A DNA stretch of 64,000 nt from Bacteroidota bacterium (GTDB taxonomy: Bacteria; Bacteroidota; Ignavibacteria; UBA10030; UBA6906): NCBI GenBank assembly GCA_019637975.1, contig JAHBUR010000002.1, forward strand, positions 145,266 through 209,265. The letters are read 5' to 3'. Under the pieces are notes generated by a model, which saw nothing but the letters and a program-made list of their open reading frames with translations, had not been told where the DNA came from and made no database searches. Made by a program: the position numbers and the translations under genes. Of the stretch, positions 44,229 through 53,029 are shown in pieces. Each line of letters begins with the position of its first letter. The stretch's first letter is position 1.

Positions 44229-45719
44229 ATGAGACTCATGGCACGAAAGGTTATGCGTAATGGGCTGTTCAATGCCGCGGGTTGGCTCGTTGCCGTAACA
44301 CTCTCGATTGTCAGCACGCCATATTTCGTATCCAAGCTTACAGCAGAAGGGTATGGACTGTATGTCCTAATGACAGGAATAGTGGGCTATTACAATCTGC
44401 TCGATCTCGGATTGGGTCAGGCGGTCATAAAGTTTGTTGCGCAGCATTGGACCAAAGACGAAACCGATGAGGTAAATGCGTCGATCAATGCGACACTGAC
44501 TGTTCAACTTACGCTGGGGATAGTTGGTTCATCCGTTGTGCTTGTCATGTCTGACACACTCATCACGCTTCTCAATGTTCCCCTTACTCTTCATGGCGAG
44601 GCGCTAGCAGGACTCTACCTCTGTGCCGGAGGGTTCCTGATTACCATGGTCACAAGCACGTTCGCTTCGGTTCTTAACGGGCTTCAGCGATACGACATTA
44701 CCGCGAAGACGAACATCATATCAAACACGGCCCTGATCACAGTGAGTGCGGGGGCATTGTTCGTGGGGTATGGATTGCGTGAACTCGTAGCCGTTACGGT
44801 TGCCTTTGCACTGGTCACGGGCGGCGTCTACTTTGTAGTGCTCAAGCGTTTGTTGCCAACGTGGACCCCTTCGCTCAGTTTTGCGCGCGCTATACTCACA
44901 AGGCTAGTTTCCTTCAGCGGATTCGTTTTTGTAGCCCAACTCTCAAACTTTGTGAGCAGCTATCTCGTGCGCGTGATGATCAGCATGATCCTGGGCCCCG
45001 CTGCAGTCACGCTCTACGTCATCCCTTCAAAACTCACCAGTGCTTTCGGGGGATTGCTCAGTAGCGGATTCTCGGTTCTCTTGCCCGCGGCCAGCGCCCT
45101 CCACGCGAGTGAGGAGAAGGAAATGATCCAGCGAGGGTTCGTGGAAGGATCGAGGCTTTTCGCATCGATTTCTGTTCCGGTTCTGCTGCTTCTGTTTGTC
45201 TTTGCCAGTCCGGTTCTCGACGTGTGGATGGGCCGTGAGTTTGCCGACAAAGCAACGACGGTTCTGCGAATTATCTCGCTTGCAAGTCTCATTGGTTCTC
45301 TCACAACCGTTCCGAACATGATGACGCTGGGGTTGGGCCATTCGAGAATAATCGCATACTTTTCGATCGCGACCTTGATTTCGTATTTGATCTCATTGCC
45401 ATTGTTGACTTGGCTCTTCGGAGTGAACGGTACTGCCTGGGCAATGCTTCTCAGCTCTTTTCCTGGCGTTGTCCTCATTCTGTTTGAAGCAAAGAGAATT
45501 TTCAAGGTTGAGCCGCATAAGTATGCCCGGAGTGTGTTGGGATTTCATGTTATCCCGTTTGTTCTCGCGATAATCGTAGTGCTGTCGGCCATCCTTCCGA
45601 TTGGAGAAGCCGGCATATTTATGAATCTTGCGATATGTTCAATATGTTATGCAGCCTATTTTGTTCTGATGATCTCGACGAAATGGCTGCCGATTCAAAA
45701 GTACGTGCGTTTGCAGTAG
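44229..45719 (+). CDS. Wzx-type polysaccharide flippase (MATE/MOP superfamily)
   Basis: A 496-residue polytopic protein with about 12 to 14 helices. The N-terminus (LFNAAGWLVAVTLSIVSTPYFVSKLTAEGYGLYVLMTGIVGYYNLLDLG is characteristic in pattern) and the central FVSSYLVRVMISMILGPAAVTLYVIPSKL match polysaccharide-biosynthesis MOP transporters. It would move lipid-linked repeat units to the periplasmic face. It follows wzz by 22 bases and is followed by a glycosyltransferase gene after one base. Confidence 0.9.
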   Translation: MRLMARKVMRNGLFNAAGWLVAVTLSIVSTPYFVSKLTAEGYGLYVLMTGIVGYYNLLDLGLGQAVIKFVAQHWTKDETDEVNASINATLTVQLTLGIVGSSVVLVMSDTLITLLNVPLTLHGEALAGLYLCAGGFLITMVTSTFASVLNGLQRYDITAKTNIISNTALITVSAGALFVGYGLRELVAVTVAFALVTGGVYFVVLKRLLPTWTPSLSFARAILTRLVSFSGFVFVAQLSNFVSSYLVRVMISMILGPAAVTLYVIPSKLTSAFGGLLSSGFSVLLPAASALHASEEKEMIQRGFVEGSRLFASISVPVLLLLFVFASPVLDVWMGREFADKATTVLRIISLASLIGSLTTVPNMMTLGLGHSRIIAYFSIATLISYLISLPLLTWLFGVNGTAWAMLLSSFPGVVLILFEAKRIFKVEPHKYARSVLGFHVIPFVLAIIVVLSAILPIGEAGIFMNLAICSICYAAYFVLMISTKWLPIQKYVRLQ

Positions 45720-45720
45720 T

Positions 45721-46983
45721 ATGGTAAAAAATCAGATCGGTGCAATTTACAAGGACTCATTCGGCAAGCGCCTTGCGAGGGTATTCAAAAGAGTCGTGAA
45801 GAACATTCACGAGGATGTTCAAACGCACCTGCATGATGTATTCGGCTATCCGGTTTTCTATAACGTGTGCAAACGGGTTCCCGATGGGCATCAACGCGCG
45901 TTGTTGGTATACGTGACGGAACCATTTAAGAGGAGAACCGGAGCAAGGCGACCGGTCTATCAGCAAAACATTTTGCAATCAAGACAGATTGCTTCGATCC
46001 TCGATCAACACGGTTTCGTTGTGGATGTGGCGGATGTACGCTCTCGACACATAAGGGCAGGGAAGAAGTATGATCTGGTAATCAGTCACAGCGTAGAGTC
46101 GAACGGGGTGCAAGAGGTCTGCACTCCTCACACGGTACGAGTGTATCTAGCTACGGGTATGAATCATCTAGTGCATAACAGGAATATTCGCCGTCGGCAT
46201 CATAGGATGTTCAAACGGCGAGCGGTTGAGACATTCATAAGGCAGTTAAATTCTGAGGAATTGCCTTTTGTGCGGCATGCAGATAGAGTATTTGGTTTTG
46301 GAAACGAGTTCACCGCTGGGACATGGCACGAAATCAGTCAGTCCCCGGTATACTGCTTTAACAACTATGGTTTTCCGCACACCGTCTTCCGAGATCCAAG
46401 GCTACTGGTCGCAAATGCTCAGCGTAACTTTTTCTTCTTTGCGAGCGGGAGCCAGGTGGGAAAAGGCCTGGACCTCCTGTTGGAGGTTTTTACGAAACAC
46501 CCACATCTCCATTTGTTCGTTTGCAGCGCATTCGAACGCGAGCCTGACTTTTGCCGCGTTTATCGGAAAGAGATGTTTGAAACAGCGAACATTCATCCGG
46601 TCGGCATCATTCATACTCGCAGCGCGGAGTATGCCGACTTGGTGGCGCGCTGTGCATTTGTCGTCCTTCCATCGAGCGCGGAAGGGCAACCCGGGTCTGT
46701 TGTTCAATGCATGTGGTCGGGGCTTATCCCGATTGTCACGAAGGAGACAGGCATAGATACGAAGGGAATCGGACTCACGTTTCCAGACGATGAGCTAAGC
46801 TCTATTGAGGCAACAATCCTCGAAGCGTCCGAGAAATCCGATCAGTGGGTTGGCGAACACTCAAGGATGACACGTGAGAGAGCGGAAGCAGAGTTCTCGG
46901 TCGAGGCCTTCGAATTGAGATGGAATCAACTGATCGGGGAGGTCAAGGAAGTCCTACGCCAACGAAGGGCAGCACGAGTATGA
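45721..46983 (+). CDS. Glycosyltransferase family 4-like protein
   Basis: A 420-residue cytoplasmic protein. The C-terminal half shows the GT-B features of GT4 enzymes: FFFASGSQVGKGLDLLLEVF, HPVGIIHTRSAEYADLVARCAFVVLPSSAEGQPGSVVQCMWSGLIPIVTKETGID. The usual EGFG is replaced by AEGQPGSVVQCM, and the N-domain (ALLVYVTEPFKRR, VYLATGMNHLVHNR) is unusual in having many His and Arg residues. The donor and acceptor are unknown. The stop overlaps the next start by four bases (ATGA). Confidence 0.78.
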   Translation: MVKNQIGAIYKDSFGKRLARVFKRVVKNIHEDVQTHLHDVFGYPVFYNVCKRVPDGHQRALLVYVTEPFKRRTGARRPVYQQNILQSRQIASILDQHGFVVDVADVRSRHIRAGKKYDLVISHSVESNGVQEVCTPHTVRVYLATGMNHLVHNRNIRRRHHRMFKRRAVETFIRQLNSEELPFVRHADRVFGFGNEFTAGTWHEISQSPVYCFNNYGFPHTVFRDPRLLVANAQRNFFFFASGSQVGKGLDLLLEVFTKHPHLHLFVCSAFEREPDFCRVYRKEMFETANIHPVGIIHTRSAEYADLVARCAFVVLPSSAEGQPGSVVQCMWSGLIPIVTKETGIDTKGIGLTFPDDELSSIEATILEASEKSDQWVGEHSRMTRERAEAEFSVEAFELRWNQLIGEVKEVLRQRRAARV

Positions 46984-48098
46984 AAGTGTTTGTTGACGGA
47001 ATCGTCTTTGGGCGGCAGTCAGTTGGGGGAATCTCAAGAACGTGGGAAGAGTTGCTCAAGCGATTTCCCAACTACGGTGTGGAAGTCGACGTGCTGTTAC
47101 CTTGGCGAAAGACAAATCAATCGTTACAACGCGTATTGCCTTTATTGCGACAGCAGCGGGTGCGGAGCGATTTTTTCTATTGGCCATCGCGTTACTTCGA
47201 GCGGGTATCGTTGCGTGACCGGATTCTCAGATGTGTTTACCTGCCGTCTGACGTCGAGATCTTTCACTCGACATACTTCTCTACTGTCTACTCGACACGT
47301 GTGAAGAAGGTCGTGACCATCAACGATATGATTCCTGAACTGTACCAGCAGGAATACCGGAACGAGTGGACTCGATTTGGGATCGACGCCAAGCGACAAG
47401 TGTTGGAGAATGCTGATGCGATTGTAGCGATCTCAGAAAGCACAAAAACCGATCTCCTCAGACTCTATCCTTGGATTAGTGAATCGAAGGTGCGCGTGAT
47501 CTACCTCGCGCACGCTCGAATTCAGACGGATATGCACTTTCGGGACGTGGCCCTGAAGCGAATGCTTTCTAACATAGAAGGACGGTATTTCCTTTTTGTT
47601 GGGACGCGAGCGGGGTACAAAAACTTTGACATACTCCTCTCCCTTGTGAAATCGTATTCATTCTTCAAGGGATTCAAGTTCCTTTGTGTCGGTCCTAGAC
47701 TTGATGAGCCCTCGCGCAGGCGAATAGAAGAAGAAGACTTGTCTCAAAACTTCCTCTTCCTTAATGAAGTTGCTGATGAGGAACTTGCGGTTCTCTATTC
47801 TCGTGCCCTTGCTTTCGTGTTCCCTTCAAAGCATGAAGGCTTTGGACTACCTATCCTGGAAGCGATGGCGAACGGCTCCCCTGTCGTCTGCTCCAATAGC
47901 TCATCCTTTCCAGAGGTTGGAGGGGACGCTGCATTCTACTTTGATCCCAATTCAGTGGACTCACTCAAGGAAGCCTTGCACAGAGCGCTGGGTGCAGATC
48001 GACAGAAGATGATAGCGGCTGGACGTCGAAACGTTCAGCGCTTTTCTTGGGAGAGAGCCGTTGGTGAGATAGCATCGCTGTACAAAGAATTGGCTTAG
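46980..48098 (+). CDS. Glycosyltransferase family 4
   Basis: A 372-residue GT-B enzyme. N-domain: [20 protein letters not shown] (glycine-rich acceptor loop). C-domain: [39 protein letters not shown], and the donor-binding [21 protein letters not shown] with the EX7E pair. This arrangement is typical of mannosyl- or related transferases of the WbaZ/MtfB type. It is translationally coupled to the preceding gene through ATGA. Confidence 0.9.
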   Translation: MKVFVDGIVFGRQSVGGISRTWEELLKRFPNYGVEVDVLLPWRKTNQSLQRVLPLLRQQRVRSDFFYWPSRYFERVSLRDRILRCVYLPSDVEIFHSTYFSTVYSTRVKKVVTINDMIPELYQQEYRNEWTRFGIDAKRQVLENADAIVAISESTKTDLLRLYPWISESKVRVIYLAHARIQTDMHFRDVALKRMLSNIEGRYFLFVGTRAGYKNFDILLSLVKSYSFFKGFKFLCVGPRLDEPSRRRIEEEDLSQNFLFLNEVADEELAVLYSRALAFVFPSKHEGFGLPILEAMANGSPVVCSNSSSFPEVGGDAAFYFDPNSVDSLKEALHRALGADRQKMIAAGRRNVQRFSWERAVGEIASLYKELA

Positions 48099-48104
48099 CG
48101 CGGC

Positions 48105-49364
48105 ATGGACCAGAGAATCAAACGCCGGCTTATTGTTGCGATGTGCCTACTGTCGGCACTCGGTGGGCTGAAAGTTCTCGGGGGCTGGGCCTACGCTCTC
48201 GCTCTATACCTTATTGTAATCATCCCGCTGTGGAAGAACGAAGGGAATAGGGATGACACCGGATCAATGTCGCGGTCATTCAAGCTACAAATTCTCGTCA
48301 TAGTTTGCGTCATGACGATTAGGTTTTTTATGGATGCATTCGTTCAGCCAATCATCACGACTGGACCTTGGAAGATTGCTTACTTGTCGGGGTTGCTGTA
48401 TCTGGCCTATTTCACGATGTATCGCTATCTCGACCGGGAAAGCTCGTTCTCGGTGATGCAACAACTCATTTACGTCGCGACAGCGATGAGCGTCCTGAAT
48501 CTTCTTCAAGTCTTCGTTCCTTCATTCGAGATCATTGCGGGTACACGATCTGAAGTTGGTGAGTCGTTTGTTCGATACCAGAGCGTGTACTACCACTTCT
48601 CTGTTCTCTCGATACTGTTCATCGTGTACCTCCTCTCGAACATGAAGGTCGATTCCAAGGGTATCATGTCGTACGCAATCATGGGATCACTGAATTTCAT
48701 TACAGTCATAATTACTGGGTACCGCGCCACCCTTTTTGTACTGCTCGCTTGCTTAGGCATCTACCTCTTAAGATTCTGGTCACGATTACATCTTAAGGCC
48801 AAGCTTGTTCTGTTTGTGCTATTGCTCCCGTTCCTATTCTACATATACAGCTATACAGTGGAAAGAAATATTGAGACCACTGAGTCCGACGAGACCGATA
48901 CGAGCCTCGTGTATCGTCTGATTGAGGCTGGGATGGGAATCGACAAGTTAACAATCGATGATAGTTGGATTTGGGGAATTGGCTATGCCGATGGATTTCT
49001 GAACGAGTGGGGCGGCGTAGTAGGGGGCCAAGAGACATATTTCCTTCACAACGGCTATTTGAGCATCCTATACAACTATGGGGTCGTTGGTTCGATTGCT
49101 TGGACACTTCTTATGCTTACCGTCCTCGTATTCATTGTCCGCTATCTTAAACGCATGTGGCGCAGTCCAATCTATGTACTTCTATCACTCTATCTTGTAG
49201 GGCAGTTTGTGGTAAATTACTCAAGCGGAGTGTTCAACCGGGAACCGTCAGTTACGTTTTGCTTTTTCTTGGCGTTGGCACTTCTGGAGAAAACTGTGAA
49301 ATACAGCAACAAAGAGGATCAATGGCAACCGGTACCACAGAATCTGAGACGAGTTTTCGCATGA
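48105..49364 (+). CDS. O-antigen/exopolysaccharide polymerase (Wzy-like)
   Basis: A 419-residue protein with about ten transmembrane helices and a large periplasmic loop between the later helices (residues about 255-320). The loop contains DTSLVYRLIEAGMGIDKLT and YFLHNGYLSILYNYGVVGSIAW, the Wzy_C/O-antigen-ligase-type signature in which the HN-containing segment is near the active site. It polymerises repeat units in the periplasm. A broken paralogue follows at once. Confidence 0.82.
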   Translation: MDQRIKRRLIVAMCLLSALGGLKVLGGWAYALALYLIVIIPLWKNEGNRDDTGSMSRSFKLQILVIVCVMTIRFFMDAFVQPIITTGPWKIAYLSGLLYLAYFTMYRYLDRESSFSVMQQLIYVATAMSVLNLLQVFVPSFEIIAGTRSEVGESFVRYQSVYYHFSVLSILFIVYLLSNMKVDSKGIMSYAIMGSLNFITVIITGYRATLFVLLACLGIYLLRFWSRLHLKAKLVLFVLLLPFLFYIYSYTVERNIETTESDETDTSLVYRLIEAGMGIDKLTIDDSWIWGIGYADGFLNEWGGVVGGQETYFLHNGYLSILYNYGVVGSIAWTLLMLTVLVFIVRYLKRMWRSPIYVLLSLYLVGQFVVNYSSGVFNREPSVTFCFFLALALLEKTVKYSNKEDQWQPVPQNLRRVFA

Positions 49365-49367
49365 TGA

Positions 49368-50143
49368 AACCATTCCATTCCTCGCGTCGTGCCTACGGGG
49401 GCTGTTTTGTTGCTTGCGATTTGTCTGTCCCGCTCATACCTCTGGGTTGATGATGACTGCACTCGCCGCATTCCGATTCATGCGCGCACGAACAGTCCGC
49501 AGGCTGTTTATGGTCGGTGCAGTTGGGGTCTTGGTTCTGTTCCCTCTCATCTATGCATCGATTAAGGAGTTTAGTGCGGAGTATAAAACATCGTCGGGGC
49601 CTTCTCGACACAACGACTTTTCGGGAAGCAATGTGGCTCGTCGGCATCAACGAGTTTCTTGAGTCTCCTCTCATCGGCAACTTCTTCTCAAAGGAGGCCG
49701 GGTTCTATCTTGAGGGAGAAGTTGAAGGCCTGCCACTTCACAATGACATCTTGGAGCTATTTGTGAAGGGAGGCATAGTCGGCGGGGGACTGTTTCTTTC
49801 CGGTTTCATCGCCGCGATTCTCGCGGGTTTGAGGGCTCATCGAGGATGGAGCAGCATTAAGCGGTCGAGCTTGGAGGGATTAAACGTGGTTCTGATCTTA
49901 ACAGTCTGCAGTGCGCTTATTACAATGTCGTTCAATCCTATTATCAATCAAGCCAGGTCGGGGTTTCTTGTGTTCACGTTTGTGGGTTTGCTTATTCTCA
50001 TCAAACGCCTCATGAGCCGGCAGACATCACCTTCTGACATTCAAACGTATCAAGAAAGCATAACGTGTGTGCCGAGTCTGCTTCTCTACATCACTTGTAT
50101 GATATTCGAGATTTTTTCATCTTGCGTCACGGTACGCCTTTGA
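49368..50143 (+). pseudogene. Truncated, twice-frameshifted second Wzy/O-antigen-ligase-like gene
   Basis: The C-terminal half of a second polymerase-like membrane protein is spread over three frames. IPRVVPTGAVLLLAICLSR (from 49377) breaks near 49440. It continues as MMTALAAFRFMRARTVRRLF and LIYASIKEFSAEYKTSSGP, breaks again near 49617, and continues as REAMWLVGINEFLESPLIG, then LPLHNDILELFVKGGIVGGG. The last segment has the same HN motif as the intact Wzy. Removing one T at TGGGTTGATG (about 49449) and one T at TTTTCG (about 49617) would join all three. The N-terminal half is missing. The gap 50144-50195 holds nothing else. Confidence 0.75.
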
Positions 50144-50195
50144 GGAGACTTGTACATACACTCATTTGCCGTTTCGGTGTCAAGTCAAATTGCTC

Positions 50196-50969
50196 ATGAA
50201 AACGCCCAAGATCTCCATAGTCACCCCGTCGTTCAATCAAGGACAATTTCTCGAAAGCACGATCACGTCGATTCTCGATCAGGGATATCCGAATCTCGAA
50301 TACCTCATTATCGACGGGGGGTCGACCGATAATTCCGTGGAGATTATCAAGAAGTATCAGAAACACCTCGCGTATTGGGTAAGCGAAAAGGACCGCGGCC
50401 AGACAGACGCTATCAACAAGGGCCTGCGACGAATCACGGGCGACATTTGGGGGTATTTGTGTTCGGATGATACATACAATCCGGGAACATTCGAGCGTTG
50501 CATGCGTGAATTTAAGACGAGTGATGCAGATGTATTATATGGGAACTGTAATTTTGTCAATGCGGAAGGGACTATTACGCGGAAGAAACACCCTCCGGCA
50601 TTTACCCGCGAACGCCTTCTCAAAGGGAACTTCCTGTATCAACCGTCCATGTTTCTGCGAAGATCGGTGCTTGACAGGTTTGGGCTATTTGACGAGGCAT
50701 TGCACTACTCAATGGATTACGAGTATTGGGTTCGCATCTCGACCGAGGTGAAGTTCGCTTATGTGGATTACCCGTTTTCAAACTATCGCTTGCATCGTCA
50801 ATCCAAATCCATGCATGCTGTTATCGGTATGAACAAGGAGGGGCGGCAGATCATGAAGAAGCATGGCGTGGGAATCATGGCGGATTTTCGATACTACAGA
50901 TTCAACATGTTCGGGAAACACTACTACGCATTCAAGCGCCGCCTCTTTGACTATTTAGCCGGATCGTGA
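50196..50969 (+). CDS. Glycosyltransferase family 2
   Basis: A 257-residue GT-A enzyme. KISIVTPSFNQGQFLESTI begins the fold; IIDGGSTDNSVEII is the nucleotide-binding region, and SEKDRGQTDAINKGLRR plus GYLCSDDTYNPG include the DxD-like SDD motif. HYSMDYEYWVRI provides the C-terminal catalytic-base region. The ATG at 50196 is preferred over a TTG at 50166. It starts a tightly coupled run of six genes. Confidence 0.9.
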   Translation: MKTPKISIVTPSFNQGQFLESTITSILDQGYPNLEYLIIDGGSTDNSVEIIKKYQKHLAYWVSEKDRGQTDAINKGLRRITGDIWGYLCSDDTYNPGTFERCMREFKTSDADVLYGNCNFVNAEGTITRKKHPPAFTRERLLKGNFLYQPSMFLRRSVLDRFGLFDEALHYSMDYEYWVRISTEVKFAYVDYPFSNYRLHRQSKSMHAVIGMNKEGRQIMKKHGVGIMADFRYYRFNMFGKHYYAFKRRLFDYLAGS

Positions 50970-51677
50970 ATGAGAGCGATACTTGCATATTTGTTAAGAC
51001 GCGCGGGGAAGGAGGCTTCAATCGAAGAATATTGGACGTCGAGAGATCTTTTGGCTATGACATTCTCCATGGCGCTCGGTATTGTGCGCGGCACATGGAA
51101 ATCCTTCTTCTTCCGGTCATCCGGCGGTCTCGCCCTGGTGAAGAATGGGGCAATTATTAAAAACCCGTCGTATATGACAGTAGGGCGTCAGTTTATTGCA
51201 GAAGAGGGTTGTGAAATCAATGCGCACGCACGACGGGGAGTGGTATTCGGTGATAGAGTCACAGTGGGTGCGTATGCACTCATCCGGCCGTCCAACTACT
51301 ATGGCGGAGCTGTAGGTGAAGGTTTAAGAGTCGGCAGCAACTCCAATATCGGTCCATACTGCTATATCGGATGTTCAGGTTATATTGAGATTGGCGACAA
51401 TGTGATGATGGGACCGAGGGTAAGCATCTTCGCGGAGAACCATAATTTCGCCAGGACGGATGTCACGATGAAAAGGCAAGGAGTGGCAGCTGAATTTGTA
51501 AAGATTGAAGATGATTGTTGGATTGCTTCACATAGCGTAATCCTCGCAGGCGTGACCATCGGGAAGGGATCGATTGTCTCTGCCGGAAGTGTGGTGACGA
51601 AGGATGTTCCGCCGTATTCTATTGTCGGCGGTGTACCTGCAAAACTCCTCCGTTCACGCTTGGAGTCTGTGCAATGA
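50970..51677 (+). CDS. Left-handed beta-helix acyltransferase (hexapeptide repeat)
   Basis: A 235-residue protein of the WcaF/NodL/LpxA superfamily that typically O-acetylates sugars from acetyl-CoA. The hexapeptide turns run from about residue 67 (VGRQFIAEEGCEINAHARRG) to 225. They include GDNVMMGPRVSIFAENHNF with the catalytic His in the ENHNF loop, and IEDDCWIASHSVILAGVTIG followed by GSVVTKDVPPYSIVGGVPAK. An N-terminal extension of about 60 residues is mostly helical. It directly follows the glycosyltransferase stop and overlaps the next start (ATGA). Confidence 0.9.
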   Translation: MRAILAYLLRRAGKEASIEEYWTSRDLLAMTFSMALGIVRGTWKSFFFRSSGGLALVKNGAIIKNPSYMTVGRQFIAEEGCEINAHARRGVVFGDRVTVGAYALIRPSNYYGGAVGEGLRVGSNSNIGPYCYIGCSGYIEIGDNVMMGPRVSIFAENHNFARTDVTMKRQGVAAEFVKIEDDCWIASHSVILAGVTIGKGSIVSAGSVVTKDVPPYSIVGGVPAKLLRSRLESVQ

Positions 51678-53029
51678 CGGGCATCGTCATCACGAAACGG
51701 GACTTGAGGAATGCTCTACCACATGCTATCCGTGACGCTCTTCCCGAAGGAAATTTTCGTCGTGTGTTTCTCAAGCCAAACTGGGTCAAACATCAGGAAC
51801 ATGACGCATTCCCGATTTCCGCTCTCGTTACGGACAGTGCTCTTATTGAAGGAACCATAGACGCTTGCGTGGAAAAATACCGGAATGCGGAATCGATTAT
51901 CGTCGGCGATGTCCCTCTGCAGAGCTGCGACTTCGAGCTGCTGAAAAAGCAATCAGGAGTGAACCGCCTGATTGAGAAGTATCGTACGCGGCGGAAGCCT
52001 TCGGTTCATTTTCTTGATTTGCGTCGTGAACGCTGGAGGGTTGTCGAAGGTTTCATGCAGTTGGAGAGCGATGTTGCGGGAGATCCGCTCGGCTATGTTG
52101 AGGTGACGCTGAACGAACAGAGCATGCTGGAAGAGGTCAGTCACAACGCAGCCAACTTCCGTGTTTCGGATTACGACCCGAAGGAAACGACAAGCGTTCA
52201 TCGCAAAGGAATGCACAGCTATGTAATAGCCCGGTCTGTTTTGAACGCCGATCTGTTCATCAACATGCCGAAGATGAAGACACACCAGAAGGGGGGCATT
52301 ACGGGGGCTCTGAAGAATCTCGTGGGCATCAACGGCTCGAAAGCCCACTTGGTGCACCATCAACGGGGAACCCCGAAGCAAGGCGGTGATGAGTTTTCCG
52401 ATGATGTCGATCGTATGTTCATCTGGCAGGCAAGGCTCAAGGAAAAAACCCAGAAACGATCCAAGGCATTGTTCATTCCGCTTAAGGCGGGATGGGAAGC
52501 CGTGAAGCGCGCAAAAGGCATTTCAACGACAGGCACGCGTGAGAATCTGACCGGTAACTTCTATGTCGGGGCCGGTTCATGGCACGGCAATGATTCCATC
52601 TGGCGAATGGTGTATGATCTCAATATGATCCTTCCGTATGCTTCGGAGGAGGGAGGCATACTTCGGAGCCAACGGCAACGTGAATGCCTTAGCATTGCGG
52701 ACGGAATCATCGCGGGGGAGGGAAACGGCCCGTTGCAACCGCTTCCTGTTGAAACGGGGATTGTTGCCATCTCGAAGAATCCGTTTCTGATTGACTTTGC
52801 AATGGCGAAGATGATGGGTTTTGACTTCCGAAAAATCAGGATGCTCGCCAACTATAAACGCTTTCCAGCGACCGAACTGGTTGACTTTGAGCCCGCGTCA
52901 TTCGCCACCGAAATCGACGGTGTGCGTGTCTGTTCAGGTGTGGACGCCATCCCAGTTCTCCATCCGTTCATTCCACCTCCCGGCTGGAAAGGGCGGATTG
53001 AGCTTGAGTCGGCAGGTGTGATGCAATGA
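51674..53029 (+). CDS. DUF362 domain protein in the polysaccharide cluster
   Basis: A 451-residue cytoplasmic protein. The DUF362 landmarks are FRRVFLKPNWVKHQEHDAFP, NADLFINMPKMKTHQKGGITGALKNLVG and a conserved SIADGIIAGEGNGPLQPLPV segment. DUF362 proteins often carry ferredoxin clusters; none is seen here (no CxxCxxC). The family's biochemical role is unclear. The gene overlaps both neighbours by four bases, next to a CapK/PaaK-like gene. This pairing suggests a joint step in modifying the polysaccharide (inference). Confidence 0.8.
   Translation: MTGIVITKRDLRNALPHAIRDALPEGNFRRVFLKPNWVKHQEHDAFPISALVTDSALIEGTIDACVEKYRNAESIIVGDVPLQSCDFELLKKQSGVNRLIEKYRTRRKPSVHFLDLRRERWRVVEGFMQLESDVAGDPLGYVEVTLNEQSMLEEVSHNAANFRVSDYDPKETTSVHRKGMHSYVIARSVLNADLFINMPKMKTHQKGGITGALKNLVGINGSKAHLVHHQRGTPKQGGDEFSDDVDRMFIWQARLKEKTQKRSKALFIPLKAGWEAVKRAKGISTTGTRENLTGNFYVGAGSWHGNDSIWRMVYDLNMILPYASEEGGILRSQRQRECLSIADGIIAGEGNGPLQPLPVETGIVAISKNPFLIDFAMAKMMGFDFRKIRMLANYKRFPATELVDFEPASFATEIDGVRVCSGVDAIPVLHPFIPPPGWKGRIELESAGVMQ

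Noticed and set aside
51674..53029. Iron-sulfur cluster in the DUF362 protein
   Set aside because: No CxxCxxC motif is present; the few cysteines are isolated.
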